DNA from: Dehalococcoidales bacterium | Lineage (GTDB): Bacteria > Chloroflexota > Dehalococcoidia > Dehalococcoidales > RBG-16-60-22 | DNA length: 9,614 bases | Assembly: GCA_030606585.1 (NCBI GenBank) | Contig: JAUWGD010000060.1 | Span: 1 to 9,614, forward strand | Direction: 5' to 3' | Shown: piece by piece, positions 1 to 6,334 of the stretch | Layout: each line of letters begins with the position of its first letter | How positions within the stretch are numbered: position 1 is the stretch's first letter | Program-made: the position numbers and the translations under genes | Notes under the pieces: model-generated | What the model saw: only the letters and a program-made list of their open reading frames with translations | Told to the model about the DNA's origin: nothing | Databases searched by the model: none

Positions 1-1356
1 GAGCTTGCTGAAAGACAGCGCTTTCAATCCCAGGGCTTTTTCCCCGAGGAGATGGGCGGCAATCATGGAATCGAACGAGAGGCCATCGACATTTATACCG
101 CACTCAGCCAGCATATTCATGTCATACTTGCCGTTGTGGGCGAGTTTGGATATGCCGGGGTCTTCAAAAAGAGGCTTGAGTCGATTGATGACCTGTTCTA
201 AAGGCAGCTGCGTTACTTCGTCCAGCAGAACATGGCCGACCGGTATGTAATACGCACTGCCCGACTCAACGGCCAGGGATATGCCGACAAGCTGCGCCGT
301 CATCGGGTTGAGGCCGGTGGTCTCGGTATCGAAGGCGAAGGTTTTGGATAATGAGAGTTTATTGATTAACTCGTCGAGGTCCCGGGTGGCGGCAACGACA
401 TGGTAATCACCCTGCGCTGGACTTACTTCGACATCAACCGAGGGTGATTCACCTTCCGCACCGGGGAGCTTGGGGAGGAGGCTGTAGAATTCAAGCTCGC
501 GGAAGAAATCGGCGACCTGCTGCCGGTCATAGCGGCCAACGCTGCAATCGTCGAGGTTTAAGGTGACCGGCGTTTGCGTGACGATAGTCGCCAGCTCTTT
601 GCTCTGTCGGGCTATATCTTCGTTATTGCGTAATAGTTCCTGGGTTTTTGGCGGCGTGACGTCGTCGAGGTGTTTATAAATATCTTCCAGGGCGCCGAAC
701 TGCTGAATGAGCTTTACGGCGGTCTTTTCGCCGATGCCGGGGACGCCGGGGATATTATCGGAGGAGTCTCCCATCAAAGCCTTGAGGTCGATGATATGTT
801 CCGGGCCGACGCCGTATTTTTCTTTGACGGCCTCCGCGTCGAAAAGCCTGGTATCGCTGAAAGACCGGCCGGCTCTGGGATAGAGGACTTTGACATGGGG
901 AGAGACCAGCTGCATGGTATCGGCGTCGCCGGTGACGATAACGGTGTCAATCCCCTGCTCGTCGGCCTGCTGGCTTAACGTGCCGATGACATCGTCGGCT
1001 TCGTACTTATCGATTTCAAAGAGGGGGATATGAAAGGCGTTTACGAGGTCCTTGACCCTGCCCAGCTGTCCGGCGAGTTCGTCCGGCATGGGCGGCCGCT
1101 GGGCTTTATAGTCGTCGAAAAGCTCGTGGCGGAAGGTGGGGCCTTTCTTATCGAAAGCGATGGCGTAGTGGGTGGGCTTAAGCTCGCCGAGCACCTTGAG
1201 GAGCATCATGGCGAAGCCGTAAACGGCGCTGACGACCTCGCCGGTTTTGGAGACGGTGAGCGGCTTTTCCTGCCGGTACCGGGTGGCGCCGAAGGCGTGG
1301 TAGGCGCGGTGCACGACGGCATTACCGTCGAAGAGCACTAAACGAGGCTTTTCCAT
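1..1356 (-). CDS. polA: DNA polymerase I, N-terminal 452 residues (gene runs off the left edge)
   Basis: DNA polymerase I removes RNA primers and fills gaps in replication and repair. The visible part holds the whole 5' nuclease domain (about residues 1-290) and the first part of the 3'-5' exonuclease domain (about 320-452). The polymerase domain lies outside the window. Metal-binding residues of the flap nuclease are seen: D10 in FDGN, D69, E119/D121/D122 in YEADD, D144 and D146 in TGDAD, and D197/D200 in GDSSDN, followed by the helix-hairpin-helix PGVPGIGEKTA. The proofreading motifs Exo I (DTETTGL, D343 and E345) and Exo II (HNGKYD, N408 and D412) are present, unlike Taq polymerase, which lost them; Exo III is beyond the edge. 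The ATG at 1356 gives the normal family N-terminus (MEKPRLVLFDGN). It has no usable ribosome binding site and sits just after a -10 box. Identification is secure. Confidence 0.97.
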   Translation of the reverse strand, partial: MEKPRLVLFDGNAVVHRAYHAFGATRYRQEKPLTVSKTGEVVSAVYGFAMMLLKVLGELKPTHYAIAFDKKGPTFRHELFDDYKAQRPPMPDELAGQLGRVKDLVNAFHIPLFEIDKYEADDVIGTLSQQADEQGIDTVIVTGDADTMQLVSPHVKVLYPRAGRSFSDTRLFDAEAVKEKYGVGPEHIIDLKALMGDSSDNIPGVPGIGEKTAVKLIQQFGALEDIYKHLDDVTPPKTQELLRNNEDIARQSKELATIVTQTPVTLNLDDCSVGRYDRQQVADFFRELEFYSLLPKLPGAEGESPSVDVEVSPAQGDYHVVAATRDLDELINKLSLSKTFAFDTETTGLNPMTAQLVGISLAVESGSAYYIPVGHVLLDEVTQLPLEQVINRLKPLFEDPGISKLAHNGKYDMNMLAECGINVDGLSFDSMIAAHLLGEKALGLKALSFSKL

Positions 1357-1362
1357 GCCCTA

Positions 1363-1371
1363 ATTATAACA
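1363..1371 (-). promoter_or_regulatory. Extended -10 promoter of polA, predicting a leaderless mRNA
   Basis: Read on the minus strand, TGTTATAAT is a perfect extended -10 element (TG-n-TATAAT). Six bases separate it from the polA ATG, so transcription should begin at or next to the A of the start codon. No good -35 box is found: the best placed hexamer, 18 bases upstream, is TTCCCC. That fits an extended -10 promoter, which depends less on a -35. The only purine-rich string before the ATG, AGGG, ends two bases from it, too close to act as a normal ribosome binding site. Confidence 0.7.
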
Positions 1372-1375
1372 GAGT

Positions 1376-1413
1376 GGGGAAATAAAGGGGAAAGGGGGAG
1401 GTGAAGTGAAGGG
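1376..1413 (+). other. G-rich tract with four G runs
   Basis: Runs of 4, 4, 5 and 3 G lie at 1376-1379, 1387-1390, 1394-1398 and 1411-1413, separated by A-rich spacers of 7, 3 and 12 bases. The last spacer is long, so a G-quadruplex is possible but not ideal. The tract lies where the -35 region of polA would be and may affect its promoter. It may equally be chance sequence in a purine-rich intergenic stretch. Confidence 0.35.
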
Positions 1414-1433
1414 TGGTAAATTTAGAGTGGGGC

Positions 1434-1462
1434 TTGACATAGTGATTAGTCCTATGCATAAT
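1434..1462 (+). promoter_or_regulatory. Sigma70-type promoter of the two-gene AT-rich cassette
   Basis: TTGACA (1434-1439), a 17-base spacer and CATAAT (1457-1462) match the vegetative consensus at 11 of 12 positions with optimal spacing. Transcription should start near 1469, leaving about 29 bases before the first ATG at 1498. The promoter fires away from polA and appears dedicated to the following two genes. Confidence 0.75.
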
Positions 1463-1464
1463 CA
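1443..1464. repeat. Inverted repeat over the cassette promoter, possible operator
   Basis: TGATTA (1443-1448) and TAATCA (1459-1464) form perfect 6-base arms 16 bases apart centre to centre, about one and a half helical turns. They cover the promoter spacer and the -10 box. This position suits a repressor site, but short arms in AT-rich DNA can occur by chance. Confidence 0.35.
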
Positions 1465-1497
1465 ACGCAGAAATATTGTTCTGATTTAATTTTTAGT

Positions 1498-2631
1498 ATG
1501 ATTATTAAGACTAAAGGAGACATGGCAAAATATCTCGCTGATGCCATGTTTTCATCTTATGACCGATATAGGTCTGATCAGAAGCTGGAGCAAGATACTG
1601 GTTTACTAAAATCGTATTTTATTGAAGCGCATATTAATACAAATAATGGCGAGACGAATCACGATTCAATATTGGATTTACTATGCCAAATTTCACAATA
1701 TATCCGAATCAGGGTTGATGAATCCGAAGATGAATCATTGTTCAATATCACACATGGGAAAGATACATATTATATAGATACTTCTGACATCAGATTCTGG
1801 ATAATACATACGCTAGCTTTATCAACAAGAGCTGATAAGCTTAAAAATGAATTAATCAAAGCAACACCATCTTTGGATAATGCGTGGTTACCAGCTCAAT
1901 TTCTTGAAAAAATTACTACTTTCGGGCATTTCAAAGGATTTGGCGCACTTCACGATGAAACCCCTTTAATTGATAAGAATACAGAAGCGGAAGTAGAAAG
2001 TATGCATCTGCGGCTATGGGGTGGAAGTGCCGCCACTGTACTCGAATCATTACATAGTTCAAAAGCATTAATGCACTCACTTGCTTTATCAAGTGTAAGA
2101 TTAAAGTATTGGCTGCCAGGGTATGATGATGAAGCAGTAACTGATAACTTTACATTTGACGGAAAAGTAACGGCATTAGGAAAATCATTTATCAGCCATA
2201 CAAATCTAATATCAAAGGTTTATTCTGAATACTCAAGAGATATTAGGAATATTGAAGAGGACCTATCAATTAGGTTTGTTTCTAAACAAGGAGTTCATAG
2301 TTTAGAAGGGCATCCTATCATAATATCACTAACAAGGAAGTTGGTAGATTTACCTAAATTCATTTCACGGGTATTTTCTTCTGCGTTACCTTTCAGATTA
2401 TGGGGGTTACCAGAAATAATAGGAGATGATTTTGCTAGAGTCTATGCTGTAGACCTTCATATTGGTCATAAGCTGTTATTCGAAATTTCTACAGATTTCA
2501 TAAGGATTTATTTGCCAGCAGGAACATGTGGTAATACCGTTGCTCGTTTTTACACTAACATTCAACAATATTTTGACTCAATGGCGTCAATTTCTGGAGG
2601 AAGAAGTGAGCGACTCTTCCAAGAATCTTAA
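1498..2631 (+). CDS. Unrecognised protein, first gene of a putative nuclease cassette
   Basis: No known family was recognised in this 377-residue protein. No signal peptide, membrane segment, Walker motif or protease motif is evident, so it is probably soluble. It contains two RLWG strings, at residues 172-175 and 300-303, and aromatic, glycine-rich patches such as FGHFKGFGALHDE (142-154) and AGTCGNTVARFY (341-352). The start is uncertain. ATG 1498 has no ribosome binding site. ATG 1522 (residue 9) follows AAAGGAG at 1513-1519, but with only two bases between, which is tighter than usual. The gene is visibly more AT-rich than its neighbours and its last 26 bases overlap the following nuclease gene, so the two proteins are probably made together and act together. 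A role as partner, sensor or specificity subunit of the nuclease is inference from context only. Confidence 0.85.
   Translation: MIIKTKGDMAKYLADAMFSSYDRYRSDQKLEQDTGLLKSYFIEAHINTNNGETNHDSILDLLCQISQYIRIRVDESEDESLFNITHGKDTYYIDTSDIRFWIIHTLALSTRADKLKNELIKATPSLDNAWLPAQFLEKITTFGHFKGFGALHDETPLIDKNTEAEVESMHLRLWGGSAATVLESLHSSKALMHSLALSSVRLKYWLPGYDDEAVTDNFTFDGKVTALGKSFISHTNLISKVYSEYSRDIRNIEEDLSIRFVSKQGVHSLEGHPIIISLTRKLVDLPKFISRVFSSALPFRLWGLPEIIGDDFARVYAVDLHIGHKLLFEISTDFIRIYLPAGTCGNTVARFYTNIQQYFDSMASISGGRSERLFQES
2596..2600 (+). promoter_or_regulatory. Ribosome binding site fixing the nuclease start
   Basis: GGAGG lies five bases before GTG 2606, inside the end of the preceding gene. This favours GTG 2606 over the earlier in-frame GTG at 2528, which has only a weaker AGGA and would lengthen the overlap to 104 bases. 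Confidence 0.8.
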
Positions 2632-3520
2632 ATTAATCAATGCCATAATAGCTATGTGCCGGATAGACAATCAATGGCCGCATTATTTCTATGACATGGG
2701 ATATGGAGTGAAATGGATTGAATATCCATTCACATGCCATACTGGAGAAACAGTTGTGCCTGATCTTGTGATAACTTCAGATATACAAAATAACTGTATT
2801 CTATTTGAAAGTAAAAGTGGCAATAATATTGAAAACGAACAAGCCAAAAGGTACATGAAAGTAAAGCCAGAAGATGTAGTTTCTAAACTTCATGTTGATA
2901 CTAAAGGCGGGAAGAAACCAAGTAATGACGTTACGTATTTATGTTTTTCCGAATCAACTATGCACATTTGTCAGCAACTCAATAATTTAAAAGCAAAGTT
3001 CCCCGTTTTAGAAGCGTCTAATGATTTAATCAGACTAATAAAAAATAGGTTTTCAGTTGACAAACTAAACCAAGACTTATTAAAAGGTATAACTATTGAC
3101 CTTAGTAAAACACCGATGGGATATTTCCCTTTTGATGAAGTTTCTACGAATTCAGAAGTAGCACCATATGTCGTTAGAACACTGATCGCATTCGCTAGAC
3201 AGAATAAACCACAATTTACAAGTGATGAAATAACAAGGGATATTATAGGTAGCTTGTGGGAACATTTTGGCGACCTAAAGAAAAAGAATCTTACGAATAA
3301 AGTGAGTTCAGTATTAGGAAAAGCAAAAGTAAAGGAGTTACAAGGCTTTTTAAAGAAATCAGAAGGTTATTGGACACTTTCTTATGACTTCCCAGAATCA
3401 AAGGTATTTCCCACTCGCCGACTAAAAGCAATATCTAAAAGATGCACACTGTTTGTCAAGAGGCTAAGAACTGAGGAACGAGCTGGCGGTTATCAGTTAC
3501 CACTCATCACAGACCTATGA
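2606..3520 (+). CDS. Putative PD-(D/E)XK superfamily nuclease with C-terminal helical domain
   Basis: The 304-residue protein carries the signature of a restriction-type nuclease core: P52-D53 (VPDLVI), then 14 residues, then E68-S69-K70 in a hydrophobic strand (ILFESKSG). A following helix contains Q79-A-K-R-Y83, like the QxxxY motif of RecB-type nucleases. In this fold the D, E and K hold the metal and cleave DNA. The region to about residue 145 looks alpha/beta. Residues 204-262 (from FTSDEITRDI to YWTLSYDF) read as a helical, possibly winged-helix, DNA-binding unit. The tail after about 265 is rich in Arg and Lys. The GTG start has GGAGG five bases upstream and overlaps the previous gene by 26 bases, so translation is probably coupled. 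AT-rich composition and lack of housekeeping partners suggest horizontal transfer. The nuclease call rests on motifs only; its target and its role in defence are inferred. Confidence 0.72.
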   Translation: MSDSSKNLKLINAIIAMCRIDNQWPHYFYDMGYGVKWIEYPFTCHTGETVVPDLVITSDIQNNCILFESKSGNNIENEQAKRYMKVKPEDVVSKLHVDTKGGKKPSNDVTYLCFSESTMHICQQLNNLKAKFPVLEASNDLIRLIKNRFSVDKLNQDLLKGITIDLSKTPMGYFPFDEVSTNSEVAPYVVRTLIAFARQNKPQFTSDEITRDIIGSLWEHFGDLKKKNLTNKVSSVLGKAKVKELQGFLKKSEGYWTLSYDFPESKVFPTRRLKAISKRCTLFVKRLRTEERAGGYQLPLITDL

Positions 3521-3525
3521 TTGAG

Positions 3526-4638
3526 TTAAGGGGACTCTAAAGGTTCGGGGGGATCTAGCATTTCGGGTTCATTCTGGGCGCGGTACTGGTCGCGCACATA
3601 CTTAAAAACCTCCACCAGCAGTGCCGTCAGCGGCCCGATTAAAATTATCCCCCAGAAACCGGCCACGTAAGCCCCGAAGACGAGCAGGACTATCATCACG
3701 GCGGGGTGGATGCGCAGGTAAGCGCTCTGGATTTTAGGCACCATTAAATTATTCTCCACCAGCTGAATACCCAGATAGAGGACAATCACCCATATCACCT
3801 TGTCCGGAGCCATCGCCAGGGCGACGACGACCGCCACCGCGCCGGCAATCCACGGCCCAAGGGTGGGGATAAGCTCGCACACACCCGCCATAAGCGCCAG
3901 CGCCAGCGGGAAGGGTACATCGAGCAGTAATAACCCCACGAAAGAGAAATACCCGACGATAAGTCCCAGCATCAACTGCGCCCTGATATACCGTCCCAGC
4001 ACCCTCTCGATAATAGTGACCACGTTCCTGCCATGCCAGGATACACTTGCAGGCAAGCCCGAGGATAAACCCTTCTTCAACTTTTCCGAGTCCTTCAATA
4101 TATAGAAAAGGAAAAAAGGCAATACCGCAAAGCCGAGAATCAGATTGAAGGTGCCGGGAATAGACGAAACCGTCCCCAACAACGTATCGCGAACCCACTT
4201 GCCTAAAGAGACACCCCCCTCAATAAGCTCCTGCGTCAATCCCTGCTGCATTTCCACGGGCAAACCAGCGATAACTCCTTCAATCCACTGCTGCACCCGG
4301 AGAACACTCTGGCCGAGGAAGTAAGGGGCGCTTTCTACCAGCTTTACCGAGGCATCGATGACAGCCGTAACAACGACATAGGCAAAACCAGCGATAAGGG
4401 CGATAAGCAGTATAAAAATAACTACGACGGAAAAGACCCGTTTGACACCCGGCCATTTATGACGGGGAGGCAGCTTCCTTTCCAGCCAGTTAACCAGCGG
4501 CAGCATGAGGTAGGCAAGAATCAGACCGATGGCAAAAGGAAGTACAAAGGTTCTAAACAGGTAAAGAACCCAGATAAATATAATGATACCCAGTACCAGA
4601 GCTACCAGGCGCCAGTGCTTAATTAATACGTTCGTCAA
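3526..4638 (-). CDS. AI-2E family transporter (PF01594, YhhT/PerM-like permease)
   Basis: This 370-residue polytopic membrane protein belongs to the AI-2E transporter family, whose members include autoinducer-2 exporters and cation/proton antiporters. The substrate here cannot be told. Membrane helices are seen near residues 10-50 (two), 67-92, 163-181, 221-240, 243-275, 281-298 and 312-345. Family landmarks are GRYIRAQLMLG (215-225), ELIPTLGPWIAG (255-266) and the C-terminal ENNLMVPKI then HPAVMIVLL and GPLTALLVE. The soluble segment at about 95-160 is typical of the family. The start is TTG at 4638: an in-frame TAA lies two codons upstream and no ATG or GTG occurs in the first helix. No clear ribosome binding site is seen. 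It lies 63 bases after the YtxH-like gene on the same strand, so it may be read from that operon. The C-terminal end is Pro/Glu-rich. Confidence 0.93.
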   Translation of the reverse strand: MTNVLIKHWRLVALVLGIIIFIWVLYLFRTFVLPFAIGLILAYLMLPLVNWLERKLPPRHKWPGVKRVFSVVVIFILLIALIAGFAYVVVTAVIDASVKLVESAPYFLGQSVLRVQQWIEGVIAGLPVEMQQGLTQELIEGGVSLGKWVRDTLLGTVSSIPGTFNLILGFAVLPFFLFYILKDSEKLKKGLSSGLPASVSWHGRNVVTIIERVLGRYIRAQLMLGLIVGYFSFVGLLLLDVPFPLALALMAGVCELIPTLGPWIAGAVAVVVALAMAPDKVIWVIVLYLGIQLVENNLMVPKIQSAYLRIHPAVMIVLLVFGAYVAGFWGIILIGPLTALLVEVFKYVRDQYRAQNEPEMLDPPEPLESP

Positions 4639-4700
4639 TATTTAAGGTACTCAACCAATAAACTATCTTCGGTAAATAAAGAAATCCAGCCGATTTAGCC

Positions 4701-4937
4701 TTAATCTTCCTTATGCTCGAATTTATCTTTTACTCTCTTTCCAGCCTCCAGGGCCGCTTCCTTAGCTTTAACCGTCACTTCGTCGGCTTTTTCTTTGATT
4801 TCGTCGGCTTTTTCCCGCAACATCGCGCGGGTCTCTTTGCCGGTTTTAGGAGCGTAGAGGAAACCGACAGCCACACCGGCAATTGCGCCAATGAGAAAAC
4901 CTATGGCAAAGCTGCTTCCAGAATCTTTATCACTCAT
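4701..4937 (-). CDS. YtxH domain protein, small membrane-anchored helical protein
   Basis: This 78-residue protein has the YtxH family layout: a short polar N-terminus, one glycine/alanine-rich membrane helix (about residues 9-28), the hallmark LYAPKTGKETR (27-37), and a long charged Lys/Glu/Ala helix to the end. YtxH proteins are often annotated as general stress-related, but their function is unknown. The start is ATG 4937, with GGAGG (4951-4947) nine bases upstream. An ORF extending further upstream on this strand would overlap the preceding gene and is not the likely start. Only one base separates it from the stop of the DUF948-like gene, so the two are co-transcribed and probably translationally coupled. 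Both encode single-helix anchors with charged helical tails and may work together at the inner face of the membrane; that is inference. Confidence 0.88.
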   Translation of the reverse strand: MSDKDSGSSFAIGFLIGAIAGVAVGFLYAPKTGKETRAMLREKADEIKEKADEVTVKAKEAALEAGKRVKDKFEHKED

Positions 4938-4938
4938 T

Positions 4939-5223
4939 CTAATCTTCCTCCTTCTTTTTGGTAAATCTACCGAACATACCGGCTGCCTGCCGGATACCCT
5001 GAACGAAAGCGGCCACCTGGGACAGAGGCTTAACCACTTCCTCTTCCACACAGGAAGAGATATTCTCCACGGTCTTTGTAGTTGTCTTAACGGACTTGAT
5101 TATAGGTTGAATTTTTACATAAAGGATTAAAGCCAGCACCGCCAGGATGATAACGGCTATCGCCGCACCAAGACCGAAAATGCAAATTACCAGGTCACGG
5201 AACCATACAATATCCACGCTCAC
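4939..5223 (-). CDS. DUF948-like small membrane protein
   Basis: The 94-residue protein has one strong membrane helix (about residues 12-36), then an amphipathic helical stretch IKSVKTTTKTVENISS and a Lys/Glu-rich end. This resembles the N-terminal part of DUF948 (YtxG-like) proteins, which commonly accompany YtxH. The family has no established function. The start is GTG 5223, close behind GGGGGTGA; a second GTG at 5217, two codons in, has better spacing from the G run and is an equal alternative. A near-consensus promoter lies just upstream at 5256-5284, so this is probably the first gene of a unit with the YtxH-like gene and perhaps the AI-2E permease. Confidence 0.8.
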   Translation of the reverse strand: MSVDIVWFRDLVICIFGLGAAIAVIILAVLALILYVKIQPIIKSVKTTTKTVENISSCVEEEVVKPLSQVAAFVQGIRQAAGMFGRFTKKKEED

Positions 5224-5255
5224 TCACCCCCGTTTCTAAGAATTACTATATAAGT

Positions 5256-5284
5256 ATTGTAAACCCCATAGCCGACTCTGTAAA
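5256..5284 (-). promoter_or_regulatory. Promoter of the DUF948-ytxH unit
   Basis: On the minus strand TTTACA (5284-5279), a 17-base spacer and TACAAT (5261-5256) match the vegetative consensus at 10 of 12 positions with ideal spacing. The predicted start of transcription is near 5249, about 25 bases before the GTG. Confidence 0.65.
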
Positions 5285-5297
5285 GAGAGCCAGGCTA
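5269..5297. repeat. Imperfect inverted repeat overlapping the -35 box
   Basis: TAGCC (5269-5273) pairs with GGCTA (5293-5297) and CTCT (5276-5279) with AGAG (5286-5289), leaving a six-base loop. It covers the -35 box of the downstream unit and begins just after the end of the histidine phosphatase gene. It is followed by no T run in the reading direction of the minus-strand genes, so it is not a standard terminator. It could be a regulatory site or a weak transcript-end hairpin. Confidence 0.35.
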
Positions 5298-5301
5298 AAA
5301 A

Positions 5302-5937
5302 TTAGAAATCGCTTGAAGGAATGACCTCAACAGGCTTTAAAAAAGAAGTATCGTTATGGCCGGTAAGCACTACCCTGCCGTCACCGCAACTGAAGCGTGA
5401 AATTCCGCATGTATCCAGCCTTACATTCCAGAAGTGCGCATTACCCAGTCCCAGTAGACTACAGATAAGCACCTTATTCACGACACGATGCGAAACGAAG
5501 ACAATTTTACCCTCCCCGCACCTCATCACCGCGTCCTCCACGAAAGGCATAACCCGGTTCCTGACATCTTCCAGGCTTTCACCGCCGGGAATTCTCACCT
5601 GTTCGGGAGTGTCCTGCCAGTCCCGGTAAAGCTCCGGGTACTTTTCCTTTATCTCCTTTAAAGGCAGTCCCTGCCACTCACCATAATCGAAATCGATAAG
5701 GTTCCGGATGGTGTTCACGTCAAGCGCGTGGGGGCGGGCGATGGCTTCGGCGGTCTTCACGGCTCTTTTTAAGGGACTGGAGTAGATAATATCAATTTTC
5801 TCATTGCCGAGGTATGCTCCCAGCAGTTCCGCCTGCCGCAGCCCGGTCTCGTTCAACTCCACGTCAGTCAGACCCCGAAAAATTTCACCGGCGTTCAAAT
5901 CGGTCTCGCCGTGCCTTGCTAAAATGATTTCTACCAT
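5302..5937 (-). CDS. Histidine phosphatase family protein (phosphoglycerate mutase / CobC-like)
   Basis: This 211-residue cytoplasmic enzyme belongs to histidine phosphatase branch 1, which transfers or removes phosphate through a phosphohistidine. Visible catalytic features are ARHGETDLN (R8, nucleophile H9), SSPLKRAVKTAEAI (R58), DYGEWQG (E87, the likely proton donor), GGESLEDV (118-125) and the second histidine H150. The last sits in VSHR where most relatives have SHG. The length fits alpha-ribazole phosphatases (CobC), GpmB-type phosphatases and fructose-2,6-bisphosphatase-like enzymes. The substrate cannot be decided, and no corrinoid genes are nearby. ATG 5937 is preceded by GAGG at a good distance. 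The gene follows the DUF4342 gene after 22 bases and probably shares its promoter. Confidence 0.92.
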   Translation of the reverse strand: MVEIILARHGETDLNAGEIFRGLTDVELNETGLRQAELLGAYLGNEKIDIIYSSPLKRAVKTAEAIARPHALDVNTIRNLIDFDYGEWQGLPLKEIKEKYPELYRDWQDTPEQVRIPGGESLEDVRNRVMPFVEDAVMRCGEGKIVFVSHRVVNKVLICSLLGLGNAHFWNVRLDTCGISRFSCGDGRVVLTGHNDTSFLKPVEVIPSSDF

Positions 5938-5959
5938 GCCAACCTCAGAGAGACTCTCG

Positions 5960-6223
5960 CTACTTCTTCTCTTTCTCTTCTACCTTCTCTACCTCGATGG
6001 TGCACTCGGTGACCAGTGCCGCAAAAGCGCCGATGGCCGCCAGGAGCGGGGCTATCAGAATGCCCGCCACCACCACCGGCGCGCCTACGGCAAGGGGGAT
6101 TTCTATAATGGTTTTTCCCTCATGTATCAGGCGTACCCTCCTAATATTACCTTCGCGTATCAGCTGCTTTACCTTGTCTAAAACCTGGTTGCCTGATACC
6201 GTAAATCTCTCTGTCTCTGCCAT
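5960..6223 (-). CDS. DUF4342 domain protein
   Basis: The 87-residue protein matches my recollection of the DUF4342 family: an N-terminal amphipathic part (FTVSGNQVLDKVKQLIREGN, residues 7-26), strands RRVRLIHEGKTIIEIPL (29-44), a hydrophobic stretch at about 46-72 and the closing ALVTECTIEVEK. The hydrophobic segment is long enough to enter the membrane. The family has no known function and is sometimes fused to UBA-type domains elsewhere. ATG 6223 has AGGAGG eight bases upstream, a strong site. It is the first gene after the promoter at 6245-6274, ahead of the histidine phosphatase. The family name is from memory of the pattern. Confidence 0.8.
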   Translation of the reverse strand: MAETERFTVSGNQVLDKVKQLIREGNIRRVRLIHEGKTIIEIPLAVGAPVVVAGILIAPLLAAIGAFAALVTECTIEVEKVEEKEKK

Positions 6224-6244
6224 AATGACCCTCCTGACAACTGA

Positions 6245-6274
6245 ATATTAGTTAAGTGTTCGGCTAAGTGTCAA
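6245..6274 (-). promoter_or_regulatory. Promoter of the DUF4342 - histidine phosphatase unit
   Basis: On the minus strand a perfect TTGACA (6274-6269) is followed after 18 bases by TAATAT (6250-6245), four of six matches to TATAAT. It lies back to back with the argF promoter; their -35 boxes are 11 bases apart and do not overlap. Confidence 0.6.
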
Positions 6275-6285
6275 GTTAAATACTA

Positions 6286-6313
6286 TTGAAGAAATCCGAT
6301 TTCGTGATATACT
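6286..6313 (+). promoter_or_regulatory. Promoter of the argF operon
   Basis: TTGAAG (6286-6291), a 16-base spacer and TATACT (6308-6313) match the consensus at 9 of 12 positions. Transcription should start near 6320, so the leader before the start codon is only about 15 bases and begins almost at the ribosome binding site. No convincing arginine operator was seen. Confidence 0.55.
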
Positions 6314-6323
6314 GGTGGCATAC

Positions 6324-6329
6324 AGGAGG
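6324..6329 (+). promoter_or_regulatory. Ribosome binding site pointing to a CTG start for argF
   Basis: AGGAGG, fully complementary to the usual 16S tail, stands five bases before CTG 6335. It is 83 bases from the first in-frame ATG at 6413, far too distant to serve it. Confidence 0.8.
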
Positions 6330-6334
6330 TTAAA

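Noticed and set aside
670..1341. Two plus-strand ORFs (670-978 and 1030-1341) opposite polA
   Set aside because: They lie antisense to the conserved 5' nuclease domain of PolA, have no ribosome sites and show no family features.
2528..2605. GTG 2528 as the start of the nuclease gene
   Set aside because: It has a weaker ribosome site and would add 26 residues encoded within the end of the first gene; GTG 2606 has GGAGG at ideal spacing.
1357..3525. Transposon or insertion sequence carrying the AT-rich cassette
   Set aside because: No transposase or integrase, terminal inverted repeats, target duplication or tRNA attachment site was found at either border.
5269..5297. Rho-independent terminator after the histidine phosphatase gene
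   Set aside because: The hairpin is imperfect and is followed by TGGGG, not a T run, in the minus-strand direction.
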